A stretch of 64,000 bases of DNA from Pseudoxanthomonas sp. J35 (GCF_000513995.1 NZ_KI911337.1:51523-115522), one strand, 5' to 3'; positions 49,801-57,770 are shown, counted from the first letter of the stretch. Program-made: numbers and translations. Notes: generated by a model from the sequence alone, not told the origin.

Positions 49801-50102
49801 CTGCCGAGGTCGTACTGGCGCATGAAGGCCTCGATCGCGCCCTGGTCGTGGACCCGGGCGCGGACCCGGCGGACCAGGTCGGCGGCCAGTGCGTCGACCT
49901 CGCCCTGGCGCTGCGGATCCAGGCGCGCCTGCTCGAGCAGCTCGCGCACGTGGGTGGTCTCGTCACGCAGCCAGGCGGCGGTGATCGCCGCGCGCAGTGG
50001 CGAGGGCGGGGCGGGCGGGGCGTCGAAGACCGGCGGCGCGCCGACGACGCGGAGCGGGCCGTGCCCGTGCGCGCTGGAGAAGGAGGAGGGAGTGGCGTTC
50101 AT
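46878..50102 (-). CDS. putA: Bifunctional proline dehydrogenase / P5C dehydrogenase
   Basis: Oxidises proline to glutamate in two channelled steps: an FAD-dependent PRODH barrel (about 130-470, e.g. SIKLSALFPRYEHAKRERVM, RLVKGAYWDAEIKRAQ, ATHNAQTI) and an NAD-dependent aldehyde dehydrogenase (about 540-1040) with WNFPLAIFLGQVAAALAAGN, FTGSTETA, ETGGQNALI and catalytic Cys in SAGQRCSAARV. At 1074 aa it lacks the N-terminal ribbon-helix-helix DNA-binding domain of E. coli PutA (1320 aa), so it should not repress itself. ATG 50102. It lies downstream of a PAS-AraC regulator gene on the same strand. Confidence 0.95.
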   Translation of the reverse strand: MNATPSSFSSAHGHGPLRVVGAPPVFDAPPAPPSPLRAAITAAWLRDETTHVRELLEQARLDPQRQGEVDALAADLVRRVRARVHDQGAIEAFMRQYDLGSEEGVLLMCVAEALLRIPDQDTADRLIRDKLGDADWEKHLGQSESVLVNASTWGLMLTGKLVNLNDMTRHDVPGAFKRLVGRIGEPVVRLAVRQAMRIMGHQFVMGRTIGEALARSKKGDNASYRYSFDMLGEGALTMKDAQRYLQAYRDAIHAIGRSGNYVGSDVFAAPSISIKLSALFPRYEHAKRERVMVELAPAVLELAQLARSYGIGYTVDAEESDRLELSLDVIEATYSHPTLGGWEGYGLAVQAYQKRAPFVIDFLAGLARRVGRRIPVRLVKGAYWDAEIKRAQVEGLPGYPVFTRKQNTDVSYLATARRMFANSDAIYPMFATHNAQTIAAIRAIADGRPYEHQKLHGMGDDLYAEVVPADRLGVPCRVYAPVGSHEDLLPYLVRRLLENGANSSFVNRITDENVPVSDLVQDPVATVSGFESIPHPRIPLPRDLYIQQGFDRNNSMGANLADDLELKALAARLGEHAGPYSAGPLVPGATPAEASLPVTSPADRRQVVGHWQPADAATVQRALANAAAAQPAWDRTPAASRAAILEHAADLLEQRMAQFMALCVREAGKTLPDSVAEVREAVDFLRYYAGQARRQFGAPEHLPGPTGESNELRLQGRGVFVCISPWNFPLAIFLGQVAAALAAGNSVIAKPAEQTNLVGHAAVKLLHEAGVPTEVLQFVPGDGATVGAALTSDPRVAGVAFTGSTETARAINRALAAREEAPIAVLIAETGGQNALIADSSALPEQLVKDAIASAFTSAGQRCSAARVLFVQEDIADKVVTMLAGAMAELKVGDPGLLSTDVGPVIDEDARSVLEAHARRMDAEAKLIAIAPSDASLEHGTFFLPRAYELQSLAQLQREVFGPVLHVVRWKADQLDAVIDQVNATGYGLTLGIHSRIDETVERIASRARVGNIYVNRNQIGAVVGVQPFGGQGLSGTGPKAGGPHYLLRFATEKTVTVNTTAAGGNASLLTLGD

Positions 50103-50274
50103 CGTGTCGCTCGGCAGGGGCGGACGCCGGCCACGGCCAGTTTCGCGCTGCCGCGAGGGGCGGGCGTGAACGGGCGTGGGCCGGGGGCGCGACATGATCG
50201 CGTGCGCCCCCGGCGGCTGGCTTGACCGATTCCGGCGCGGACCGTGCCTGCCGCGGCACAAGCCCGCCGCGCGT

Positions 50275-50988
50275 TCAGCCCTGGCGCAGGGCGCGGTACT
50301 CGCTGGGGGTCATCCCGACCAGGGCGACGAAGCGGCGGGTGAAGGCGCTCTGGTCGCCGAAGCCGCAGGCCTGGGCGATGCTGGCGATGCTGCCGGGGCC
50401 GTGCAGGCGGTGCATCGCCGCCTGGATCCGGATCCGGGTCAGTAGCTGCAGCGGCGACAGCTGGAACACCTTGTGGAAGGTGCGTTCGAGCTTGGACGCG
50501 GAGAAGCCGGTGATCGCCTGCAGGTCCTGCACGCGGACGTTGCCGGCGTAGTTCCGGTTCATGTGCACCAGCGCCTCGCGAAGCGAGCGGTAGTCGTCCT
50601 CCAGGCCCTCGCGACTGGCCAGGTCGCGGGAGATGCCGATCAGGCCGGCGACCTCGCCGCCGATCCGCAGCGGGCGCTTGCAGGTCAGGCACCAGCCCGG
50701 CTCGCGGTCGGAGAACAGGTGCAGTTCCAGCAGGTTGTCGATCACCGCCCCGCCCAGCACCTGCTGGTCCTGCAGGCCGTAGGTGGCGCCCATGCCGCTG
50801 GGGTAAACCTCGCTGGCGCGGCGGCCGATGATCTCCCGGCGCGAGCGCAGCCCCAGCCGCCGCAGCATGGTGGCGTTGACGTGGGTGTAGCGCCCCTCGC
50901 GGTCCTTGATGAAGAACAGGACGTCGGGGATCGAATCGAACAGCGCCTCGACCTCGGCGGCGTCCACGTTGAGGGGGGCGGGGCTCAC
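50275..50988 (-). CDS. PAS-AraC transcriptional regulator, probable putA activator
   Basis: A 237-aa regulator: PAS-like sensor at about 8-125 (VEALFDSIPDVLFFIKDREGRYTHVNATMLRRLG) and AraC-type double helix-turn-helix at about 140-235 (VRVQDLQAITGFSASKLERTFHKVFQLSPLQLLTRIRIQAA, SIASIAQACGFGDQSAFTRRFVALVGMTPSEYRALR). The PAS ligand is not known. It lies 172 bp upstream of putA in the same direction, which fits control of proline breakdown in an organism whose PutA has no DNA-binding domain; that role is inferred. Confidence 0.88.
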   Translation of the reverse strand: MSPAPLNVDAAEVEALFDSIPDVLFFIKDREGRYTHVNATMLRRLGLRSRREIIGRRASEVYPSGMGATYGLQDQQVLGGAVIDNLLELHLFSDREPGWCLTCKRPLRIGGEVAGLIGISRDLASREGLEDDYRSLREALVHMNRNYAGNVRVQDLQAITGFSASKLERTFHKVFQLSPLQLLTRIRIQAAMHRLHGPGSIASIAQACGFGDQSAFTRRFVALVGMTPSEYRALRQG

Positions 50989-51221
50989 GGCAGGCAGGGG
51001 CGGCGGGGCAGGGTCGGGGCGACCGGGGCGGACACATCTTAAAGGTGTGCCGCAGGCGCGGCCGGCCCCGCTGCCGCTTGGCGCGGAAGCGGGCCCGGCG
51101 ACCGCCCCGCGCCGCGCCCGCCCGGCCGGGCATTGAGCGGAATCAATGCAAGTTGCCGCCGAATGTGCTCAACGCTTACCATCCGGATGTTTTCCGCAGC
51201 CGGCATGCGGCGGTGGGCGAC

Positions 51222-51719
51222 ATGATCGAGGTGGTCCCGACGGGGGCCGGCGGTCCCGGTGCGCAGCTGCGGTTGCGCCCGCCGCGGGCCCTGACGGCCG
51301 CGCAGTTCAGGGTGCTGTTCGCCGCCCTGGCGGGCGCGATGTGGCTGGTGGCCGGCCTGGGCTGGCTTGCCGGCAACGTGTTCGCCCCGGTCTTCGCCCT
51401 GCTGCACAGCGCAGGGGTCGCGCTGGCGTTGCGCTGGCTGTGGCGCAGCGGGGAACGTGGCGAGGACATCGCCATCGGTCCGGGGGCGGTGGAAGTCCGC
51501 CGCGGGACCGAGTCCGTCTTCCGCGCCCATCCCCACTGGGTGCGGATGCGGGTGGAGGGGGACGAGGGCAGGGTGCTGCTGTCGTCCAGCGGCAGGCGGG
51601 TGGAGGTGGGCGCTTTCCTGGGCCCGGCCGAACGCTCCCAGCTGGTGGGGTGCTTGAAGGAATTCCTGGCGGCCGCCGACCGGCCGCAACCGATGACGCA
51701 ACCAGGGTCTAGGCAATGA
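51222..51719 (+). CDS. DUF2244 integral membrane protein, head of cox locus
   Basis: A 165-aa protein with two adjacent membrane spans (about 25-70: LTAAQFRVLFAALAGAMWLVAGLGWLAGNVFAPVFALLHSAGVALALRWLW) followed by a small beta-rich domain with a conserved GERGEDIAIGPGAVEVRRG segment, as in DUF2244 proteins found before cytochrome oxidase genes. Function unknown, perhaps assembly or stability of the oxidase. ATG 51222 after GGTGGG; stop overlaps coxB by ATGA. Confidence 0.82.
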   Translation: MIEVVPTGAGGPGAQLRLRPPRALTAAQFRVLFAALAGAMWLVAGLGWLAGNVFAPVFALLHSAGVALALRWLWRSGERGEDIAIGPGAVEVRRGTESVFRAHPHWVRMRVEGDEGRVLLSSSGRRVEVGAFLGPAERSQLVGCLKEFLAAADRPQPMTQPGSRQ

Positions 51720-52633
51720 TGCAAGCGAAGGGATGGTGGAAGCGGTTGATGGCGGCGGGCGCGCTCCTGGCGGCGCCGGTGCTGGCCTGGGCCCAGTCGG
51801 CGGATCCGCAGCGCTGGCAGCTGAACATGGGGCGCGGCGTCACCGCCTCCTCGCAGAACGCCTACGAGGCGCACATGATCGCGCTGTGGGTCTGCGTGAT
51901 CATCGGCCTGGTCGTGTTCGGCGCCATGGCCGTGGCCATGATCCGGTTCCGCAAGTCCAAGGGCGCGGTGGCCGCGCAGTTCAGCCACAACACCACCGCC
52001 GAGGTCATCTGGACGGTGATCCCGGTGCTGATCCTGATCGCGATGGCGTGGCCGGCCACGGCCAAGCTGATCGCCATGTACGACACCCGCGATGCCGAGA
52101 TGACCGTCAAGGTCACCGGCTACCAGTGGATGTGGAAGTACGAGTACATGGGCGAGGGCGTGGAGTTCACCAGCCGCCTGGACCGCGAGTCCGACCGCAT
52201 CCGCCAGAGCGGCGAGCAGCCGGACTTCGAGAAGAACCCGCACTACCTGCTGGACGTGGACAACCGCCTGGTCCTGCCGGTGGACACCAAGGTCCGCTTC
52301 GTCATCACCTCCGACGACGTCATCCACGCCTGGTGGGTGCCGGCGCTGGGCTGGAAGCAGGACGCGATCCCGGGCCTGATCAACGATGCCTGGACCGAGA
52401 TCAAGACGCCGGGCGTGTACCGCGGCCAGTGCGCCGAGCTGTGCGGCAAGGACCACGGCTTCATGCCGATCGTGGTGGAAGCCGTCTCCAAGGAAGACTT
52501 CGCCCGCTGGCTGGCCTCGAAGAAGCCGGCCGCCGAACCGGCCCCGGCGCCCGCCGGGGAAGCCGAAGGCGCCGAAGCCCCGGCCGCCGATGCCGCGCCC
52601 GAAGCGGCGCCGCAGGGCGCCGGCCAGGCCTGA
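51716..52633 (+). CDS. coxB: Cytochrome c oxidase subunit II
   Basis: Receives electrons from cytochrome c at the CuA centre. 305 aa: signal peptide (1-26), two membrane spans (about 55-77, 95-117) and a periplasmic cupredoxin domain with YQWMWKYEYMGEGVEF, SDDVIHAWWVPALGWKQDAIPG and CuA ligands in CAELCGKDHGFM. The last about 35 residues are an Ala/Pro/Glu tail without a heme c motif (no CxxCH), so it is the plain aa3 type. Coupled to DUF2244 by ATGA. Confidence 0.96.
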   Translation: MMQAKGWWKRLMAAGALLAAPVLAWAQSADPQRWQLNMGRGVTASSQNAYEAHMIALWVCVIIGLVVFGAMAVAMIRFRKSKGAVAAQFSHNTTAEVIWTVIPVLILIAMAWPATAKLIAMYDTRDAEMTVKVTGYQWMWKYEYMGEGVEFTSRLDRESDRIRQSGEQPDFEKNPHYLLDVDNRLVLPVDTKVRFVITSDDVIHAWWVPALGWKQDAIPGLINDAWTEIKTPGVYRGQCAELCGKDHGFMPIVVEAVSKEDFARWLASKKPAAEPAPAPAGEAEGAEAPAADAAPEAAPQGAGQA

Positions 52634-52695
52634 TCCGTACACGCAACGGCCGCGCCGCGGCCGCCACGCAAACGCATTCCAGAGGTAGCAACGCC

Positions 52696-54309
52696 ATGGC
52701 CCATACCGCCGCCGAGCACCACGACGACCACCACGGCCACAAGCAGGGGTTCGTCGAGCGCTGGTTCTTCTCGACCAACCACAAGGACATCGGCACGCTG
52801 TACCTGCTGTTCTCCTTCGTGATGTTCATCATCGGCGCGGCGATGAGCGTGGTCATCCGCCTGGAGCTGATGCAGCCGGGCCTGCAGCACGTCAGCCCCG
52901 AGTTCTTCAACCAGATGACCACCGTGCACGCGCTGGTCATGATCTTCGGCGGCGTGATGCCGGCCTTCGTCGGCCTGGCCAACTGGATGATCCCGCTGCA
53001 GGTCGGCGCGCCGGACATGGCGCTGCCGCGCATGAACAACTGGTCCTTCTGGATCATGCCGTTCGCCTTCGCCCTGCTGCTGGTCACGCTGTTCCTGCCG
53101 GGCGGCGCCCCCGCCGGCGGCTGGACCCTGTACCCGCCGCTGTCGCTGCAGGGCGGTTACAACGTGGCGTTCACGATCTTCGCCATCCACATGATGGGCA
53201 TCAGCTCGATCATGGGCTCGATCAACATCATCGCCACCGTGCTGAACATGCGCGCGCCGGGCATCGACCTGCTGAAGATGCCGATCTTCTGCTGGACCTG
53301 GCTGATCACCGCCTTCCTGCTGATCGCGGTGATGCCGGTGCTGGCCGGCGCGGTGACCATGCTGCTGACCGACAAGTTCTTCGCCACCTCGTTCTTCAAC
53401 GCGGCCGGCGGCGGCGACCCGGTGATGTACCAGCACATCTTCTGGTTCTTCGGCCATCCCGAGGTCTACATCATGATCCTGCCCGCCTTCGGCGTGGTCA
53501 GCGAGATCATCCCGACCTTCAGCCGCAAGCCGCTGTTCGGCTACCAGGCGATGGTCTACGCGACCGCCTCGATCGCGTTCCTGTCGTTCATCGTGTGGGC
53601 CCACCACATGTTCACGGTGGGCATGCCGCTGGGCGGCGAGATCTACTTCATGTTCGCCACCATGCTGATCGCGGTGCCGACCGGCGTGAAGGTGTTCAAC
53701 TGGGTCTCCACGATGTGGAAGGGCTCGCTGACCTTCGAGGCGCCGATGCTGTGGTCGGTGGCCTTCGTGATCCTGTTCACCATCGGCGGCTTCTCCGGCC
53801 TGATGCTGGCCATTGTGCCGGCGGACTTCCAGTACCACGACACCTACTTCGTGGTGGCGCACTTCCACTACGTGCTGGTGACCGGCGCGGTGTTCGCGCT
53901 GATCGCCGCGGTCTACTACTGGTGGCCGAAGTGGACCGGCCGCATGTACAGCCAGGCCGCCGCCAAGTTCCATTTCTGGTGGTCGGTGGTGTTCGTGAAC
54001 CTGCTGTTCTTCCCGCAGCACTTCCTGGGCCTGGCCGGCATGCCGCGCCGCATCCCGGACTACAACGTGGTGTTCGCGGACTGGAACCTGGTCAGCTCGA
54101 TCGGCGCGTTCGGCATGTTCGTCACCCCGTTCATGATGGCGGCGATCCTGTTCCACTCGCTGCGCAACGGCGCCAAGGCCGACGCGCGTTCGTGGGAAAG
54201 CGCCCGCGGCCTGGAGTGGACCGTGCCGTCGCCGGCGCCGCACCACACCTTCTCGACCCCGCCGGTCATCAAGGACGGCGACCTGGCCCACGGCGACGTG
54301 AGCCACTGA
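52696..54309 (+). CDS. coxA: Cytochrome c oxidase subunit I
   Basis: Catalytic subunit with heme a, heme a3 and CuB; reduces O2 to water and pumps protons. 537 aa, 12 predicted spans. Ligands and channels are visible: heme a His in MTTVHALVMIFGGVMPA, CuB/Tyr cross-link WFFGHPEVYIMILP, HHMFTVGM with the two CuB His, and heme His pair in YFVVAHFHYVL. N-terminus is His-rich (AAEHHDDHHGHKQG). GAGGTAGC precedes ATG 52696. Confidence 0.98.
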   Translation: MAHTAAEHHDDHHGHKQGFVERWFFSTNHKDIGTLYLLFSFVMFIIGAAMSVVIRLELMQPGLQHVSPEFFNQMTTVHALVMIFGGVMPAFVGLANWMIPLQVGAPDMALPRMNNWSFWIMPFAFALLLVTLFLPGGAPAGGWTLYPPLSLQGGYNVAFTIFAIHMMGISSIMGSINIIATVLNMRAPGIDLLKMPIFCWTWLITAFLLIAVMPVLAGAVTMLLTDKFFATSFFNAAGGGDPVMYQHIFWFFGHPEVYIMILPAFGVVSEIIPTFSRKPLFGYQAMVYATASIAFLSFIVWAHHMFTVGMPLGGEIYFMFATMLIAVPTGVKVFNWVSTMWKGSLTFEAPMLWSVAFVILFTIGGFSGLMLAIVPADFQYHDTYFVVAHFHYVLVTGAVFALIAAVYYWWPKWTGRMYSQAAAKFHFWWSVVFVNLLFFPQHFLGLAGMPRRIPDYNVVFADWNLVSSIGAFGMFVTPFMMAAILFHSLRNGAKADARSWESARGLEWTVPSPAPHHTFSTPPVIKDGDLAHGDVSH

Positions 54310-54362
54310 GGCAGGAGCGCCGGGGCGCCGCGGCTCGGGCGCCCCGCAACCGGAAGTACCGC

Positions 54363-54497
54363 ATGAACGCAGGCAACGGCCACAACCAGGACACGGAGCG
54401 CCGCCGCAAGGGCGCGGTGCGGACCGCGCTGGTGCTGGGCGCGATCGCGCTGGCGATCTACGTGGCCTTCATCCTCTCGGGCGTGCTGGGCGCATGA
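54363..54497 (+). CDS. Cytochrome oxidase small assembly-type protein
   Basis: A 44-aa single-span protein: a polar, basic N-terminus (NGHNQDTERRRKGAVR) followed by TALVLGAIALAIYVAFILSGVLGA. Such mini-proteins sit between coxA and ctaG in many proteobacterial cox operons and are thought to help assembly. GGAAG precedes ATG 54363; the stop overlaps ctaG by ATGA, supporting real translation. Confidence 0.8.
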   Translation: MNAGNGHNQDTERRRKGAVRTALVLGAIALAIYVAFILSGVLGA

Positions 54498-55087
54498 GCG
54501 GCCAGCAGGCCCCGGCGAAGCGCAGCGCGGGCTGGCTGAAGCTGGCCGGCGTGGCGCTGGCCGCGTTCGCCTTCACCTTCTCGCTGGTGCCGCTGTACCG
54601 CATCGCCTGCGAGAAGGTGTTCGGCATCCGCCTGGAGCAGGGCCCCGGCCAGGTGCGCGCGCAGGCCGCCGGCGACGCGCGCAAGGCGCGCACGGTGACC
54701 GTGCAGTTCGACGGCGGCGTGAACTCGAAGCTGCCGTGGGCGTTCGAGCCCGAGCAGCTGACCATGCAGGTGGTGCCCGGCGAGCTCAACGAGGCGATGT
54801 ACGTGGCGCGCAACGACGGCGACCGCGCCATCGTCGGCAGCGCCACGCCGTCGGTGGCGCCGGCGCGCGCCTCCGGCTACTTCACCAAGACCGAGTGTTT
54901 CTGCTTCACCGCGCAGACCCTGCAGGCCGGCGAGACGCGCGAGATGCCGGTGCGCTTCATCGTCGACCCGGACCTGCCGGCCGACGTCAGCACCATCACC
55001 CTGTCGTATACCTTCTTCAAGAACGAGGAACTGACCGCGCGACTCGGCGCGGCGCAGGCCACCCACCCGCCGCACGCGGCGCCCTGA
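54494..55087 (+). CDS. ctaG: Cytochrome c oxidase copper assembly protein CtaG/Cox11
   Basis: Delivers copper to the CuB site of subunit I. A 197-aa bitopic membrane protein: span at about 13-35 (LAGVALAAFAFTFSLVPLYRIACEKVFG), then a periplasmic immunoglobulin-like domain with the copper motif TKTECFCFTAQTL and REMPVRFIVDPDLP. All Cox11 hallmarks are present. ATGA-coupled to the small protein before it. Confidence 0.95.
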   Translation: MSGQQAPAKRSAGWLKLAGVALAAFAFTFSLVPLYRIACEKVFGIRLEQGPGQVRAQAAGDARKARTVTVQFDGGVNSKLPWAFEPEQLTMQVVPGELNEAMYVARNDGDRAIVGSATPSVAPARASGYFTKTECFCFTAQTLQAGETREMPVRFIVDPDLPADVSTITLSYTFFKNEELTARLGAAQATHPPHAAP

Positions 55088-55106
55088 CGAGCACGGAAAC
55101 ACCACC

Positions 55107-55976
55107 ATGGCCCAACCGCAGACGGACCACTACTTCGTACCGGCGCAGAGCAAGGCGCCGATCCTGGCCTCGATCTCGCTGTTCACCCTGATGGTGGGCG
55201 TGGCCAACTGGCTCAACGACGTGTCCTGGGGCCGCTGGGTGTTCTTCCTCGGCCTGGCGATGATGGTCGCGGTGCTGTTCTACTGGTTCAGCGCGGTGGT
55301 GCGCGAATCGCTGGCCGGCCACTACAACCGCCAGGTCGACGTCTCGTTCCGGATGGGGATGATCTGGTTCATCTTCTCCGAGGTGATGTTCTTCGGCGCG
55401 TTCTTCGGCGCGCTGTTCTACGCCCGCCAGTTTGCGCTGCCGTGGCTGGGCGGCGAGGGCGACGGCGTGATGACCAACGCGCTGCTGTGGGACGGCTACG
55501 CGGCGGCGTGGCCGACCGCCGGCCCGGGCCAGGTCGGTGGCCAGTTCCAGACCATCCCGGCCTGGGGCCTGCCGCTGGTCAACACCCTGATCCTGCTGAC
55601 CTCGGGCGTGACCCTGACCATCGCCCACCACGCACTGAAGGCGGCACGCCGTGGCCAGGTGCTGCTGTGGCTGGGCATCACCGTGTTGCTGGGCCTGCTG
55701 TTCCTCACCTTCCAGGCCGAGGAATACATCCACGCCTACAAGGAGCTGAACCTGACCCTGGGTTCGGGCATCTACGGTTCGACCTTCTTCATGCTGACCG
55801 GCTTCCACGGCGCGCACGTGCTGCTCGGCACCATCATGCTGGCGGTGATGTGGTTCCGTGCGCTGAAGGGCCACTTCACCCCGGACAGCCACTTCGGCTT
55901 CGAAGCGGCGGCCTGGTACTGGCACTTCGTCGACGTGGTGTGGCTGGGGCTGTTCCTGTTCGTGTATGTGCTGTGA
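55107..55976 (+). CDS. coxC: Cytochrome c oxidase subunit III
   Basis: Seven-span subunit that stabilises the oxidase and aids proton uptake. 289 aa: HYFVPAQSKAPILASISLFTLMVG at the N-terminus, RMGMIWFIFSEVMFFGAFFGALFYAR near 95, FLTFQAEEYIHAYKEL, STFFMLTGFHGAHVLLGTIML and AAWYWHFVDVVWLGLFLFVYVL at the end. ATG 55107 follows the ctaG stop by 19 bp. Last gene of the coxB-coxC block before a terminator. Confidence 0.96.
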   Translation: MAQPQTDHYFVPAQSKAPILASISLFTLMVGVANWLNDVSWGRWVFFLGLAMMVAVLFYWFSAVVRESLAGHYNRQVDVSFRMGMIWFIFSEVMFFGAFFGALFYARQFALPWLGGEGDGVMTNALLWDGYAAAWPTAGPGQVGGQFQTIPAWGLPLVNTLILLTSGVTLTIAHHALKAARRGQVLLWLGITVLLGLLFLTFQAEEYIHAYKELNLTLGSGIYGSTFFMLTGFHGAHVLLGTIMLAVMWFRALKGHFTPDSHFGFEAAAWYWHFVDVVWLGLFLFVYVL

Positions 55977-55980
55977 GAGC

Positions 55981-56008
55981 GGGGATTGGTGATTCGGGAT
56001 TCGTGATT
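55981..56008. repeat. GGATTCG-type heptamer repeat, left array
   Basis: Four 7-bp units (GGGGATT, GGTGATT, CGGGATT, CGTGATT) immediately after the coxC stop. The inverted counterpart lies at 56064-56126, with the coxC terminator between. Confidence 0.65.
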
Positions 56009-56030
56009 CGATAAGCGGACACGGTCACGC

Positions 56031-56063
56031 AGCGAGGGCGCCGCCAGGGCGCCCTCGCTCTTT
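56031..56063 (+). terminator. Terminator after coxC
   Basis: AGCGAGGGCGCC (56031-56042) pairs with GGCGCCCTCGCT (56048-56059), a 12-bp perfect stem, followed by CTTT. It lies between coxC and the convergent DUF2909 gene. Confidence 0.75.
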
Positions 56064-56126
56064 CGAATCCCCAATCCCGAATCCCCAATCCCGAATCCCG
56101 AATCCCGAATCCCGAATCCCGAATCC
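56064..56126. repeat. CGAATCC heptamer array, nine units
   Basis: Nine contiguous 7-bp units, seven CGAATCC and two CCAATCC (units 2 and 4). The reverse complement of the GGATTCG units at 55981, so the two arrays face each other across the terminator. Confidence 0.9.
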
Positions 56127-56151
56127 CGCCCGCGCGCCGCAGGCGCGCGGA

Positions 56152-56370
56152 TCACCGCCCGATGCCGTGCGGGGTGATCACCCCGGTCCAGATGCCGAGG
56201 ATGACCAGCAGGATCAGCGCCACCGAGAAGCCGATGCGGCGGGTGAGCGCGTTGACCGTGCGCTTGCTCTGGCCGCGGTCGACCAGCAGGTAGTACAGGG
56301 CGCTGCCGAGGTTCCAGAGGATGACCAGCAGGAACGCGACGATCAGCAGGGTCTTGAGCGAATCGTTCAC
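56152..56370 (-). CDS. DUF2909-like twin-span membrane protein
   Basis: A 72-aa protein with two membrane segments (LKTLLIVAFLLVILWNLGSALYYL and IGFSVALILLVILGIWTGVI) joined by a basic loop (VDRGQSKRTVNALTRR), the DUF2909/twin transmembrane pattern often placed between coxC and SURF1 on the opposite strand. Start GTG 56370 gives the family N-terminus; the longer frame to 56535 runs antisense through SURF1. Likely linked to oxidase assembly, by position. Confidence 0.82.
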   Translation of the reverse strand: MNDSLKTLLIVAFLLVILWNLGSALYYLLVDRGQSKRTVNALTRRIGFSVALILLVILGIWTGVITPHGIGR

Positions 56371-56397
56371 GGCACGGGCCTCGGCGTGGCAGGAAGG

Positions 56398-57201
56398 ATG
56401 CCGCGCATTATCGCAGGCGCGGGGCCTGGCGTCGTGAGCGCGCGCCACCTGCCGCTGTGGGTCGGCTGGCTGCTGGCGCTGGCCGTGGCCGCGGGCTGCG
56501 CCTCGCTGGGGCTGTGGCAGCTGCAGCGCATGCACGCCAAGCAGGCGCTGCTGGACGCGTCGGCGCAGGTGCTGGAACAGCGCCGCGAGCAGCCCCTGGC
56601 GCTCGCCGCCGACGCCACGCGCGCGCGCGCCTACGACTGGGCCGCGGGCAATGGCCGCTTCGCGGCGCTGCCGGCGGTGCTGCTGGACAACCAGAACCGC
56701 GATGGACGCGCCGGCGTGCGCGCCTACCGCGTGTTCCAGCCCGGAACCGACGGCGCGATGCCGCTGCTGGTCGAACTGGGCTGGCTGCCGCTGCCGGGCG
56801 ACCGGCGCCTGCCTGGCGTGCCCGCACCGCCGCTGGACCGCGTGTCCGGCCTGCTGCTGCCGCCGCCTTCGCCAGGGCTGGCCGCGCCGGCGGTCGAGAC
56901 GCAGGCCGACGGCACCCTGCTGCTGGTCGCGCTCGATCCGGAAGCCGTGGCCGCCGCGCTGGGCCTGCCGGCGCTGGCGCCGCGCGTGCTGCGCCTGGAT
57001 CCGGACCTGCCGGCGGGCTATGCGCGCGACCTCGACCTGCTGCCGAACACGCTAACGCCGGAGCGGCATCTCGGCTATGCGGTGCAGTGGTTCGCCCTGG
57101 CGCTGGCGGTGCTGGCGATCGCGGTGCTGCTGAGCCTGCGCCAACGCCGTGCCGCGGCCCGGGCGGCGGCATCGCACAACGTGCGAAAATCCGGCCCATG
57201 A
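56398..57201 (+). CDS. SURF1-family oxidase assembly protein
   Basis: A 267-aa inner-membrane protein helping heme a insertion into subunit I. Two spans at the ends (LPLWVGWLLALAVAAGCASLGLWQLQRMHAKQALL and HLGYAVQWFALALAVLAIAVLLSLRQRR) enclose a periplasmic domain with LLDNQNRDGRAGVRAYRVFQP and LVELGWLPLPGDR; the C-terminal HLGYAVQWF motif is diagnostic. ATG 56398 has AGGAAGG abutting it; GTG 56434 would also fit. ATGA overlap with the next gene. Confidence 0.9.
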   Translation: MPRIIAGAGPGVVSARHLPLWVGWLLALAVAAGCASLGLWQLQRMHAKQALLDASAQVLEQRREQPLALAADATRARAYDWAAGNGRFAALPAVLLDNQNRDGRAGVRAYRVFQPGTDGAMPLLVELGWLPLPGDRRLPGVPAPPLDRVSGLLLPPPSPGLAAPAVETQADGTLLLVALDPEAVAAALGLPALAPRVLRLDPDLPAGYARDLDLLPNTLTPERHLGYAVQWFALALAVLAIAVLLSLRQRRAAARAAASHNVRKSGP

Positions 57202-57770
57202 TCGTACCTGCCACCGACGCAGCCCGACTCCGCCGCGGGCGACTGATGCTGATCGCCCTGTTCGTGCTGTTCTTCGGTTCGGCCTTCGGCGCCGGCCTGC
57301 TGCGCCTGAGCGGCTGGATGCCGGCGGGGCTGAAGAACCACGGCGAGCTGCTGCAGCCGCCGGCCGACCTGCGCGAGGTCCCGCTGTTGCACGCCGACGG
57401 CCGTCGCTACGACTGGGATCCGGCCGCTCGCACCTGGCGCATCCTCGCCGCGCCGCCGGCCGGCTGCGCCGCCGACTGCGTGCAGCTGCTGGCCGAGCTG
57501 GACAAGGTGTGGAAGCTGTTCGGGCACAACGCCGACCGGGTCGAGGTGCTGTGGCTGGGGGCGACGCCGGACGGCATCGCGCTGCCGCCGGAGCTGCGTC
57601 CGCTGCTCGACGATCCGGCCGTGCGCGCCGCGCTGCCGCGCGCCGACGACCCGGCCGGCATCCCGCTGTACGTGATCGATCCCAACGGCTTCGTCGTGCT
57701 GCGCTATGCGCCGCACGCCGATCCGTCCGGGCTGCGCACCGACGTGGCCCGCCTGTTGAAGCTGAAGTGA
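57198..57770 (+). CDS. Membrane-anchored thioredoxin-fold-like protein of cox locus
   Basis: A 190-aa bitopic protein: N-terminal span (RLMLIALFVLFFGSAFGAGLLRLSGWMP) and a periplasmic domain with RTWRILAAPPAGCAADCVQLLAELDKVWKLFGHNADRVEVLWLG and IPLYVIDPNGFVVLRYAP. The CxxxC pair and the order of elements recall SCO-like or thioredoxin-fold copper chaperones, but no full SCO motif is present. It lies between SURF1 and ctaA in many gammaproteobacteria and its role is unproven. ATGA-coupled to SURF1. Confidence 0.75.
   Translation: MIVPATDAARLRRGRLMLIALFVLFFGSAFGAGLLRLSGWMPAGLKNHGELLQPPADLREVPLLHADGRRYDWDPAARTWRILAAPPAGCAADCVQLLAELDKVWKLFGHNADRVEVLWLGATPDGIALPPELRPLLDDPAVRAALPRADDPAGIPLYVIDPNGFVVLRYAPHADPSGLRTDVARLLKLK

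Noticed and set aside
56064..56126. CRISPR-like array
   Set aside because: Units are 7 bp and contiguous with no spacers; it is a simple tandem repeat.
57216..57240. Possible separate start for the SURF1-downstream gene inside its first codons
   Set aside because: The ATGA overlap at 57198 gives a complete membrane anchor and is the usual coupling in this locus.
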